A DNA stretch of 43,297 bases from contig JACRPR010000060.1 of the NCBI GenBank assembly GCA_016223105.1, forward strand, positions 1-43,297, read 5' to 3'. Source of the stretch: Chloroflexota bacterium (lineage in GTDB: Bacteria > Chloroflexota > Anaerolineae > UBA4142). Positions 16,592 through 23,576 of this stretch are shown here, one piece after another; positions within the stretch are counted from its first letter, which is position 1; every line of letters starts with the position of its first letter. The notes beneath the pieces are model-generated. The model was not told the origin of the DNA. It was given only the letters and a program-made list of their open reading frames with translations, and made no database searches. A program made the translations under genes and the position numbers.

Positions 16592-18202
16592 TTATGCTCC
16601 TTTCAACGGCACAAAGAAATCGAGCGCTTCGATCGCGTCCCAGTAACCGCACACCTTGCCTTGCCAACCGCGCAGTCGAAAATCCGGTTGCGTCTCATCT
16701 AATTCCGGCAGTTGCGCCAAATCGTGCGCCTTGCGAAATTGTTCGACCGCGAGGGTTCCCTCGCGTAACGCATCGCGTAATGCCTTGATTTGATTGTGTC
16801 GCCCGACCCAGTTTTTTTCATCGGTCTGAAATTCATTCACGACGCGGGCGAAAGCTTCCCAACTATGCACGCGATCTTTTTCCGGTTGTGTGATGCGGAG
16901 CGGACGCAAAAACAATTTTCCCTCTGATGTGGTGTACTCGCGCTTGCGAATCTCATCCAGCTCGCGCACGAGACCACCGACCGCAAAATGCCAATCGAGC
17001 GCGCTCAAAGTATCTTCCTGGTTTGAGGCGTTCCGTTGTGCGCGAATGTAATCTCTGGCTGATTTTGCTAGATCATCCGCCAGTTCATACGCGCGCGAAA
17101 ATGGGAAATGCGCTTTGACGACCGCGATGCCCGCGCGCGCGAAAAAGGGAATCTGGTCGGTCAATGTTTCATGCGTGAGCGTATCCAGATAATGCGCGGC
17201 AAGCGTTAGCCCCAAGCGTCCATCGCATACAAACGTCACGTCGTCACCGCCGAAAACGATCGGGCGAAAAGGCAAACGTTTTTTGCCATCGCGCGATTTG
17301 GGTAGCGGCACCTTGCCGCCGAATTTTTCACCGTCGAAACTCGCGATCAGTTGGTTGACGGTCGAGCGAAGCGCGTTGGTGGTGCATTCGGTCACCTTGT
17401 CCGACCATTCGCCCAAGGCTTGAATAAATTTTTCATTTTGATCGGGACGCGTAAATTGTTTGCCGAGGTTTTCGATCCGTTCGCCCATTCGATTACCGTC
17501 AGTGTGAACCACCGCGAGATAACTCGACACATCCTCTTCGCCGAGATCATCAAAGTCGTACAAGAAATCGTCAAACCCGGTTTTTTTCAAATCCGGAAAG
17601 AGCGTGTGTAACCGGTTCTCACCCTCATTCCGCGCGTCCAGTTTGCCGGCGACTAGCGCAGAAATCAAACGTCCTTCGCGATCCTGGTTGATCGCGGGCA
17701 AGCCGGTGTAAGCGCATGCCGCGGTTACGCCCAAGCCGGTAAATGCCGCACTGGGAGCGCGGTTCGCTTTGCGTTTCGCCAACTCAATATGCAGATCGGC
17801 GAGCACGCGTGGAAAAACATCCTGTTCGGTTTTGCCGGTGTGAAGCGCGCGCGCTAGTGTCAAACCCGGCGCGTACATCAGCGCACGTTGGGTCAGAAGT
17901 TGAATCAACGCGCACGCGTCATTTTCATTCGCGAACAAAATCAGCGCGTTGCCTGTGCCACAATAAATCACCTGCGCGCGCGCGCCCGTGAAAAATCCCG
18001 GCTGATCGCGATTGGGCTTGCCATTCGTTTTGAGATTGTGGGGAATCTTGAGATCATCCAGCGCAATGCCGATCCAATTACCGGTGGCTTGCATCACCAG
18101 TTCGGATGCGCCGATGTTTTGTCCCAGGTCGTTGCTTCCAAAAACGTAATCTTGAATGCCGGTCGCTTCGAGTAAAAGCAAAGTGTAATCACTCATTCGC
18201 AT
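16592..18202 (-). CDS. cas10: Cas10, cyclase-competent, lacking the HD nuclease domain
   Basis: A 536-aa large subunit. The N-terminal palm begins directly at residues 5-35 (LLLLEATGIQDYVFGSND ... GASELV), so the HD DNase domain that precedes it in many Cas10 proteins is absent. The second palm carries an intact GGDD (VFGGDDVTFVCDG, G318-D321), the cyclic-oligoadenylate synthase active site. LAVVHTDGNRMGERIE (about residue 233) is the metal-binding strand that precedes it. The C-terminal 130 residues are helical. AGGAG overlaps the end of the CARF gene and lies four bases before the ATG. The expected output on target RNA binding is cOA signalling to the adjacent CARF protein, not ssDNA cleavage. 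Confidence 0.92.
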   Translation of the reverse strand: MRMSDYTLLLLEATGIQDYVFGSNDLGQNIGASELVMQATGNWIGIALDDLKIPHNLKTNGKPNRDQPGFFTGARAQVIYCGTGNALILFANENDACALIQLLTQRALMYAPGLTLARALHTGKTEQDVFPRVLADLHIELAKRKANRAPSAAFTGLGVTAACAYTGLPAINQDREGRLISALVAGKLDARNEGENRLHTLFPDLKKTGFDDFLYDFDDLGEEDVSSYLAVVHTDGNRMGERIENLGKQFTRPDQNEKFIQALGEWSDKVTECTTNALRSTVNQLIASFDGEKFGGKVPLPKSRDGKKRLPFRPIVFGGDDVTFVCDGRLGLTLAAHYLDTLTHETLTDQIPFFARAGIAVVKAHFPFSRAYELADDLAKSARDYIRAQRNASNQEDTLSALDWHFAVGGLVRELDEIRKREYTTSEGKLFLRPLRITQPEKDRVHSWEAFARVVNEFQTDEKNWVGRHNQIKALRDALREGTLAVEQFRKAHDLAQLPELDETQPDFRLRGWQGKVCGYWDAIEALDFFVPLKGA

Positions 18203-18208
18203 TTTCTC

Positions 18209-19399
18209 CTACACTTGTCGGTTGGCGGTCTTGAACCAATCCGCCAAATGCCCCTTGAGGTTCGGAAGATGGATTCGACCGAACACTCGCGCGTGTCCGC
18301 TGGTATACCACAATTCTTCGATTTCATTTTGAAGTCGCAACGGATTGTTTTCACAACAAATCAATGCCGAACGCGCTTCCTCGCCGCCGAGTTGTTGTGC
18401 GCGCGCGTACACCTCAAAGAGATGATCTTTGTTTAGTTGGCTAGATTCAGAGACCTGGCACGACAATGCGAATAATTGATAGTTGAACATGGCGGCGAGG
18501 TCAATATCTATGGTTGTGGTAGATTTATTTTTCTTCAATGTTACGCCGAGTCCGGTATCGGTAAGAGAAAAATTCTGGGATGCTTGATGCAATTGATCGT
18601 AGGTGTACTCTTCGAGCCACGTCCCCATCAACCAGGTTCTGCAAGAAGTGAGCGTGTCAAAACCAAGTAACTGCGCCATTTGTGCGACAGTGGGATTTGG
18701 GTTGCCGCACAGCTGAATGAATGTGTCCGCGACCGGTTTGAGCAAGGGATATTTTTCCAGCGCAGGCATTCCGGTCAAATCCTCGCGGAGATATTTGCGC
18801 CATTCGGCAAACCCCTCCGGCGTCGCGTGGACAATGGCAAGCGCGTTCGCCAGCGACAAACATTTTAGCTCGCGATTTTGCCGGGTGATATAATAGCCGT
18901 GCATTCCCACCAAGCGTTCGAGAGTCACTTGAACGCGCGTAGCGACCGGAATTGTCTGCGCCGGTTTGTCGCCATGTTGATCTACCAGCAACGCAAGTGT
19001 GCGCGCATTCAAGTACGAAAAGATGGCATTAGGAAATTGTTGTTGAATCGTGCGATAGACGTGCGTCGCCATCGGCTTGGTACCGCCGGTGTAATTCAAG
19101 CCAACTGAACCACTAACCTCTCTTAAAATCGTGCCCATTTGTTGGACGATGCGTCCTTCGTTCGCCTCATCAATCTCGCGCAAGATAATCGTGCGCTCGC
19201 GCGCATCCTCGTCGAGCGCGCTCTTGATCGCGGCGGCAATCATGCCGCTACTATCCGTGTGAAGTAGATGGATGCGTGAGCCAGATCGCGTTAGCAAACA
19301 ACCGGCAACGTAATTGGGGAGCGGATTCGCACCGACCAGCAAAAAGAGATGATCGGTTTTCCATTGTTCAAGATCATCGGGGGCTACATTTGATGCCAT
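18209..19399 (-). CDS. CARF-domain effector of the Card1/Can2 (DUF1887) type, altered nuclease motif
   Basis: A 396-aa protein. The N-terminal CARF fold shows LFLLVGANPLPNYVAG and GSVGLNYTGGTKPMATHVY (about residues 98-115), the NYTGGTK ligand loop typical of Card1/Can2/DUF1887. A helical linker follows, then a PD-(D/E)XK-like domain: WLEEY (E263/E264), IDID (D298/D300), then LFALSCQV. At the last motif the family Lys (x-C-K) is Gln315 here, which should weaken or abolish metal-dependent cleavage. It lies just upstream of cas10 in the operon and is the obvious receiver of Cas10 cOA. GAGGTGG is four bases upstream of the ATG, inside the end of the small upstream ORF. Confidence 0.85.
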   Translation of the reverse strand: MASNVAPDDLEQWKTDHLFLLVGANPLPNYVAGCLLTRSGSRIHLLHTDSSGMIAAAIKSALDEDARERTIILREIDEANEGRIVQQMGTILREVSGSVGLNYTGGTKPMATHVYRTIQQQFPNAIFSYLNARTLALLVDQHGDKPAQTIPVATRVQVTLERLVGMHGYYITRQNRELKCLSLANALAIVHATPEGFAEWRKYLREDLTGMPALEKYPLLKPVADTFIQLCGNPNPTVAQMAQLLGFDTLTSCRTWLMGTWLEEYTYDQLHQASQNFSLTDTGLGVTLKKNKSTTTIDIDLAAMFNYQLFALSCQVSESSQLNKDHLFEVYARAQQLGGEEARSALICCENNPLRLQNEIEELWYTSGHARVFGRIHLPNLKGHLADWFKTANRQV

Positions 19400-19557
19400 T
19401 CATCCACCTCAATCGTTTGGTTCGGGAAACAAACACGCGCCACTCGACCGGCGCGCGCAATGCAACGCACACGCGAATCAAGTGACGCGTACAAACTTTG
19501 GACAGAATTAATCAACGTTCCCGGAAAAATCGCGCGAGCGCGGTACATCTGAAGCAC
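19384..19557 (-). CDS. Small ORF (57 aa) at the head of the cas operon
   Basis: It reads GTG at 19557 to TAG at 19384, with SD AGGAG nine bases upstream. An inner ATG at 19548 would give 54 aa. The product (MYRARAIFPGTLINSV near the N-terminus, then SLYASLDSRVRCIARAGR and a C-terminal VDEWHQM) is basic and amphipathic without a membrane segment. Its last 16 bases overlap the CARF gene start, and the CARF SD lies within it, so translation of the two is probably coupled. It is the first gene after the cas promoter. I do not recognise a family. It may be a small Cas-associated subunit or a leader peptide; a chance ORF is possible but less likely given SD, position and overlap. Confidence 0.55.
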   Translation of the reverse strand: MLQMYRARAIFPGTLINSVQSLYASLDSRVRCIARAGRVARVCFPNQTIEVDEWHQM

Positions 19558-19566
19558 GGTGTGCTA

Positions 19567-19581
19567 CTCCTGTGAAACAGG
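19567..19581 (-). promoter_or_regulatory. Hairpin overlapping the SD of the first cas-operon ORF
   Basis: On the minus strand CCTGT pairs with ACAGG around a three-base loop, and the 3' arm contains the first bases of the AGGAG SD of the small ORF. It could restrict ribosome access. The stem is short, so the effect may be slight. Confidence 0.35.
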
Positions 19582-19629
19582 TCGGACGGCGAACTCGAAC
19601 AACCGGGGACAAAGCTAACTTACAATTCG

Positions 19630-19658
19630 AGTATATTCATTGTGATAAAAAATGTCAA
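19630..19658 (-). promoter_or_regulatory. Sigma-70 promoter of the cas operon
   Basis: On the minus strand TTGACA (19658-19653), a 17-base spacer and TATACT (19635-19630) match a strong housekeeping promoter. Transcription would start near 19623, leaving about 65 nt before the small ORF and 220 nt before the CARF gene. No other good promoter is seen inside the tightly packed operon. Confidence 0.75.
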
Positions 19659-19738
19659 TGTTTTATGCGATCACCCGTCGAGTGCCACACGCATATATTC
19701 AATACGCGTTCGGCGCGATTGTCGCAAAGATTTCAATT

Positions 19739-19767
19739 TTGACTTAGAACACAAGTTCTGATAAAAT
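19739..19767 (+). promoter_or_regulatory. Sigma-70 promoter with a LexA-type (GAAC-N4-GTTC) dyad in the spacer
   Basis: TTGACT, 17-base spacer, TAAAAT. The spacer holds the perfect dyad AGAACACAAGTTCT (19746-19759), which contains GAAC-N4-GTTC, the core of the Bacillus/actinobacterial-type LexA operator. A repressor bound here would occlude RNA polymerase. The promoter points at the regulator / RecA-like / polymerase gene set. LexA control is inferred from site sequence and placement; the lexA gene is not in the window. Confidence 0.65.
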
Positions 19768-19836
19768 ACAAGCATCTTGGGAGTGGCCATCCTGCAACTC
19801 TCAATGTTAGACGACCACACAGGTTCGTGAAGAGTT

Positions 19837-20214
19837 ATGCCTACTCCGGATCAGTTTGCTCCGTTTCTATATATTCTGCTCGGCGCGCTCATCGTCTTCA
19901 TTCTCTTCCAACTTCACCATTGGGCACAGCGCGCCCGCACGCGCGCGCAGAATCCAAAATCGTTTGATGTGCACCTCGTCGGCGACGTGTCAACGCGCGA
20001 ACCAACCGCGCGCGATTGGCGTTGGGATTCGCTCACCGAACGCGAGATGCAGGTCGCACGGCTCATCGCGCGCGGCAACTCGAACGCCGAGATCGCGCGC
20101 GCGTTGGGCATCAAGCCGCGCACGGTGGATGCCCACATCCAAAAGATTTACAGCAAACTCGACGTCCACTCGCGCACCGAACTCGCCTACCTCATCCGCG
20201 ATCTAGTGGATTAG
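19837..20214 (+). CDS. Membrane-anchored LuxR/GerE-type HTH regulator
   Basis: A 125-aa protein. Residues of about 8-28 (FLYILLGALIVFILFQL) form one transmembrane helix, followed by a basic linker. Residues of about 65-122 are a LuxR-type helix-turn-helix: LTEREMQVARLIARGNSNAE, then IARALGIKPRTVDAHIQKIY and SRTELAYLIRDL. There is no receiver domain, so this is a tethered DNA-binding protein. It is the first gene after the LexA-type promoter. The SD is weak (GAAGAG close to the ATG). 135 bp separate it from the next gene, with an 18-bp palindrome between them that could be its operator or an additional control site. Confidence 0.8.
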   Translation: MPTPDQFAPFLYILLGALIVFILFQLHHWAQRARTRAQNPKSFDVHLVGDVSTREPTARDWRWDSLTEREMQVARLIARGNSNAEIARALGIKPRTVDAHIQKIYSKLDVHSRTELAYLIRDLVD

Positions 20215-20271
20215 TGCGTCTGCCGCCCCAACAGCTTGGTACGCAATTTCCTCTAATTCCTACGTACAGCA

Positions 20272-20289
20272 TTTTCGGAATTCCGAAAA
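20272..20289. promoter_or_regulatory. Perfect 18-bp palindrome, candidate operator
   Basis: TTTTCGGAATTCCGAAAA is fully symmetric and lies 60 bp upstream of the RecA-like gene. There is no T-tract beyond the right arm suited to a terminator with this zero-loop dyad, so a dimeric repressor or activator site is more likely. The binding protein is unknown; the adjacent LuxR-type regulator or the ribbon-helix-helix proteins downstream are candidates. Confidence 0.45.
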
Positions 20290-20349
20290 CCTCTCGAGTA
20301 CGTGATTCTCCCGATAGACAACCCACAAGTCGTGTGATATGGAGAGGGT

Positions 20350-20994
20350 ATGTTCAACACATTCCCAACTCCAGAAAATTTTTCTGTCGCCATGCAAATC
20401 CCCGCGCGGGTTCTCGCGCTCGATGCCCCCGCGCCGATCGCGCGCGCCTTCGCGACGCGTGCGCTCGCGCAGTCCGGCTTGCGCGGCGCGTCTGTCGGCG
20501 TCATTCTGGGCGACAATTATTTCGACGCGTACGCGCTCGCGCGTGTCGCGCGCGCCGCGCAACGCGATCCCGCGACCATACTCGCGCGCATCGAATTATC
20601 GCGCGCGTTCACCTGCTATCAACTGCATCATCGCATTGCTACGTTGAATGACACTCACTTGAATCGCTGGCGCGCGCTCTACGTTACCGGCTTGCTTGAT
20701 CCGTTTTACGATGAATCCGTCGAGTACGCCGAAGCCGCGCACTTGTTACAAGAAACACTCGCGCGCTTGAAACACATCGCGGCGCGGGGTGTCCCAGTTC
20801 TCGTTACACTCTCGCCATCGAAACTCAAAACGCGCGCGGGCTTGGCACAACTCGCCGCGCAAAACGTTGAAGCATATTGGCGCATCGAATCGCCACCCAT
20901 CGCCACTCAAACTGAAATGACCTTCGCGCGTTTGAAAGGAACTGCTCATGGGACGAACGCTCCCGACCTCGACGCAACTCATTCACGAATTTGA
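20350..20994 (+). CDS. RecA/Rad51-superfamily-like protein without a P-loop
   Basis: A 214-aa protein. VGVILGDNYFDAYALARVAR (about residues 50-69), then DPATILARIELSRAFTCYQL, resembles the Rad51/RadA core segment where a strand ends in an acidic residue and is followed by 'RL-x-IA-x-R-x-x-x-DP-x-x-VL-x-R-I-x-x-ARA-x-x-x-x-Q'. A later strand (VPVLVTLSPSK) corresponds to the next core strand. No Walker A (GxxxxGK[TS]) is visible, so ATP hydrolysis is unlikely. ImuA of the ImuA-ImuB-DnaE2 mutasome is a comparable degenerate RecA homologue. GGAGAGG precedes the ATG. The gene overlaps the next by 47 bp and is probably cotranscribed with the polymerase. Confidence 0.65.
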   Translation: MFNTFPTPENFSVAMQIPARVLALDAPAPIARAFATRALAQSGLRGASVGVILGDNYFDAYALARVARAAQRDPATILARIELSRAFTCYQLHHRIATLNDTHLNRWRALYVTGLLDPFYDESVEYAEAAHLLQETLARLKHIAARGVPVLVTLSPSKLKTRAGLAQLAAQNVEAYWRIESPPIATQTEMTFARLKGTAHGTNAPDLDATHSRI

Positions 20995-21214
20995 ACAGAC
21001 CTGGCAACCGTACGCGCGCGCGTTGCGAAAAGAAGATCGCGATGTGTTACTCGAACTGTTTGCGATGGTGCGCCATCAATCCGCGCCGATTGCATTCGCA
21101 TCGCATCCCGATCCGTTTCAAGTGTTCACGCTCGCGATGCTTGGCGGAATTTTGAAACGGCTCGTGCAAATCGAGCGCACGCTGAACGCGGGACAAGACG
21201 AATGCGACGCATAA
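20948..21214 (+). CDS. Small hypothetical protein in the polymerase operon
   Basis: An 88-aa, mostly helical acidic protein (STQLIHEFEQTWQPYARAL and AMLGGILKRLVQIERTL). AAAGGA lies seven bases before the ATG. It overlaps the RecA-like gene by 47 bp and the polymerase gene by 13 bp, so all three are translationally linked. No motif of known function is seen. A structural adaptor between the RecA-like protein and the polymerase is a guess from position only. Confidence 0.65.
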   Translation: MGRTLPTSTQLIHEFEQTWQPYARALRKEDRDVLLELFAMVRHQSAPIAFASHPDPFQVFTLAMLGGILKRLVQIERTLNAGQDECDA

Positions 21215-23520
21215 CCGGCTGGCTATTCGATGTGTACGCGTTTGGCGATGGCGTGAGTGTGTGGTTGATTGACGCGGAAGGCGCGGCGCATCATTTACAC
21301 GACACCTTGCATCCGACATTTTTCGTGCATGGCGCGCCCGCCGATTTGCGCCGCGTGTGCGAGTGGCTCACTCGTGCGCGCCTGCCGGTGCGACTCGCGC
21401 GCGTGGAACGCTACGATGTTTTCGCGCGGCGGCAGATGGTCGTGCTTCAAGTCGCGGTGCAAATCCCAACGCTTTTTGCAACCCTGGTTCATCGCGTCGC
21501 AACAACTTTTCCCATGCTCGATCTCTTCACGGCGGATCTTTCAATCGCGCAAGTCTATTTCTTCGAGCGCGGTGTCTTTCCGCTCGCGTTCTGCGAAGCG
21601 ATCGTGAATGACGCGAATCTAATCGTCGCGATGAACACAAACGATTCGCGTTGGGCGCTGGAATATCGTTTACCACCTTTGCGCGTGATGGTGCTCCAAA
21701 TGGAAGGTGAACACTTGAATCCGAATCACGGTCATCGCGGCGCGCTCGAAATTACGTACGAGGATCGCACGTATGGCATCAGCGCGGACGATCCGCGCGA
21801 AATCATCGCGCGCGTGCGCGCGTATCTCGAACGCGGCGATCCTGATTTGATCATTACGCGCTGGGGCGATTCATTCATTCTGCCGCAACTTTTGCAACTC
21901 GCGCGGCGATATGGGTTGGCTCTGCCATTCAATCGCGATGCGCGCATCGCGCCGCGTCCGCGTCCGGCGCGTTCGTATTTTTCGTATGGACGGATCATTT
22001 TCAAAACGATGACGCACACGCTTTGCGGACGCTGGCACATTGATCTCGAAAACGCGTCCCTCCTCGATTACGGACTCGATGGCGCGTTCGAACTCGCGCG
22101 CCTCACGCAACAACCGGTGCAACAAACCGTGCGGACTTCGACCGGCACCGGCATCAATGCGATGGAACTCGCGACCGCGTACGCGCACGGCTATTTGATT
22201 CCGTATCGCAAACGCGAACCGGAAGAATTTAAATCCGCGCGCGCATTGATGATTGCCGACAAAGGCGGTCTGACGTATCAACCGATTGCCGGCATCCATC
22301 ACGATGTCGCTGAACTCGATTTCGGTTCGATGTATCCCACGATTATGGCGCGTTTCAATGTGTCGCCGGAAACGATTCATTGCGAATGTTGTCTCGATTC
22401 ACGCGCGCCGGAACTGGGCTATTCGATTTGCCGCAAGCAACGCGGCGTCGTGCCCGACACACTCGCGCCGTTGATCGAAAAACGTTTCGCGTACAAGCGC
22501 GCAAAAAAAGACGCACCCGACGCGGAACGGAAAGAATGGTATCGGCGGCTCGCGTCGGCGCACAAGTGGTTGCTGGTAACCTGCTTTGGATACCTGGGAT
22601 ACAAAAACGCGCGTTTTGGCAAAATCGAAGCGCACGAAGCGGTGACCGCGTACGGGCGCGAGGCGTTACTGCGCGCGAAGGACATTGTCGAACAACGCGG
22701 CTTTCGCGTTTTGCACGCGCTCACCGATTCGTTGTGGATTCACAAGCGCAAAACCCAGGACGTGGAATATACCGAACTCGTCGCCGCGATTGAGCGCGCG
22801 ACGAATCTGCCGATTGAGTTGGAGGGGATTTACAAGTGGGTCGCGTTTCTCGCGTCGCGCGTGGATGCGCACAACGCGGTGCCGCATCGTTATTTCGGCG
22901 CGACGCGCGATGGCGAGTTGAAAATTCGCGGGATTGAACTGCGGCGACGCGACACGCCGGAATTTATCAAACAAGCCCAGCAAGCAATCCTAGACGAACT
23001 CGCGCGCGCGAACACGCGTGTGGAATTGATCGCGGCTCTGCCGCGCGTTCTGCAAATTGCGGCAGAGTATGTGGATCGCTTACGCGTGGGGCAAGTGGCT
23101 CTGCGCGACTTGGCGATGACGTACTGTCTCTCACGCGAGCCGAGTGCGTATCAAATGAACACACTGAACGCGATTGTGGCGCGCGAACTCGCGGGGCGCG
23201 GCGTGAATCTGCAACCCGGTGAAGCCATTCGTTACATTATCACGGACAATGCCGCGCGCGTATCGAGTGATCGCGCGCGCGCGGCCGAGTTCTGGGACGG
23301 TGCGTGGGGTTATGATGTGGCGCGGTACACAGAATTGCTTGTGCGCGCCGTCGAGACGATCACGCAACCGTTGGGGCTGGATGCGCCGGCATTGCGCGCC
23401 GCGCTCGCGTGCGAACACCCAAATGGACAGCCCCGCGCGCGCCTGGTCACTCCGATCGCGCCTATGGCGTTCGGTCCGCTCTTTGAATTCGCCGCATCCA
23501 AATCAATCCAACAGAAGTGA
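21202..23520 (+). CDS. polB: Family B DNA polymerase with lost 3'-5' exonuclease motifs
   Basis: A 772-aa protein. Polymerase motif A is ELDFGSMYPTIMARFN (D373). Motif B is HKWLLVTCFGYLGYKNARFG (K455), where the usual NS-x-YG is TCFGYLG. Motif C is HALTDSLWI (D509), where the first Asp of DTDS is Leu but the catalytic second Asp remains. In the exonuclease region ExoI 'DIE' reads QME (166-168), ExoII reads TRWGDSFIL in place of N-x-x-x-FD, and the ExoIII Y-x-x-x-D segment appears deleted. It should therefore lack proofreading but could retain or partly retain synthesis. This pattern recalls archaeal PolB2 (Dpo2), an inducible translesion-type enzyme. The LexA-type promoter and RecA-like partner support a damage-tolerance role. 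Confidence 0.88.
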   Translation: MRRITGWLFDVYAFGDGVSVWLIDAEGAAHHLHDTLHPTFFVHGAPADLRRVCEWLTRARLPVRLARVERYDVFARRQMVVLQVAVQIPTLFATLVHRVATTFPMLDLFTADLSIAQVYFFERGVFPLAFCEAIVNDANLIVAMNTNDSRWALEYRLPPLRVMVLQMEGEHLNPNHGHRGALEITYEDRTYGISADDPREIIARVRAYLERGDPDLIITRWGDSFILPQLLQLARRYGLALPFNRDARIAPRPRPARSYFSYGRIIFKTMTHTLCGRWHIDLENASLLDYGLDGAFELARLTQQPVQQTVRTSTGTGINAMELATAYAHGYLIPYRKREPEEFKSARALMIADKGGLTYQPIAGIHHDVAELDFGSMYPTIMARFNVSPETIHCECCLDSRAPELGYSICRKQRGVVPDTLAPLIEKRFAYKRAKKDAPDAERKEWYRRLASAHKWLLVTCFGYLGYKNARFGKIEAHEAVTAYGREALLRAKDIVEQRGFRVLHALTDSLWIHKRKTQDVEYTELVAAIERATNLPIELEGIYKWVAFLASRVDAHNAVPHRYFGATRDGELKIRGIELRRRDTPEFIKQAQQAILDELARANTRVELIAALPRVLQIAAEYVDRLRVGQVALRDLAMTYCLSREPSAYQMNTLNAIVARELAGRGVNLQPGEAIRYIITDNAARVSSDRARAAEFWDGAWGYDVARYTELLVRAVETITQPLGLDAPALRAALACEHPNGQPRARLVTPIAPMAFGPLFEFAASKSIQQK

Positions 23521-23542
23521 GGTGTTGATTATTGCGCGTATT

Positions 23543-23570
23543 TTGAGATTTAATCAAAATGGTTTAGAAT
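23543..23570 (+). promoter_or_regulatory. Promoter giving a leaderless RHH transcript
   Basis: TTGAGA, 16-base spacer, TAGAAT. The ATG of the ribbon-helix-helix gene begins six bases after the -10 box and no SD is present, so the mRNA is probably leaderless. Confidence 0.5.
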
Positions 23571-23576
23571 AAACCT

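Noticed and set aside
16590..16667. Extended N-terminus of the single-domain Cas7 (start at 16667)
   Set aside because: The extra 26 residues overlap the end of cas10 in another frame and do not look like a RAMP start; a GTG with good SD sits at 16589.
19839..20651. Alternative-frame plus-strand ORFs over the LuxR-type and RecA-like genes
   Set aside because: They are Arg-rich out-of-frame readings; the chosen frames carry the HTH signature and the Rad51-like segment.
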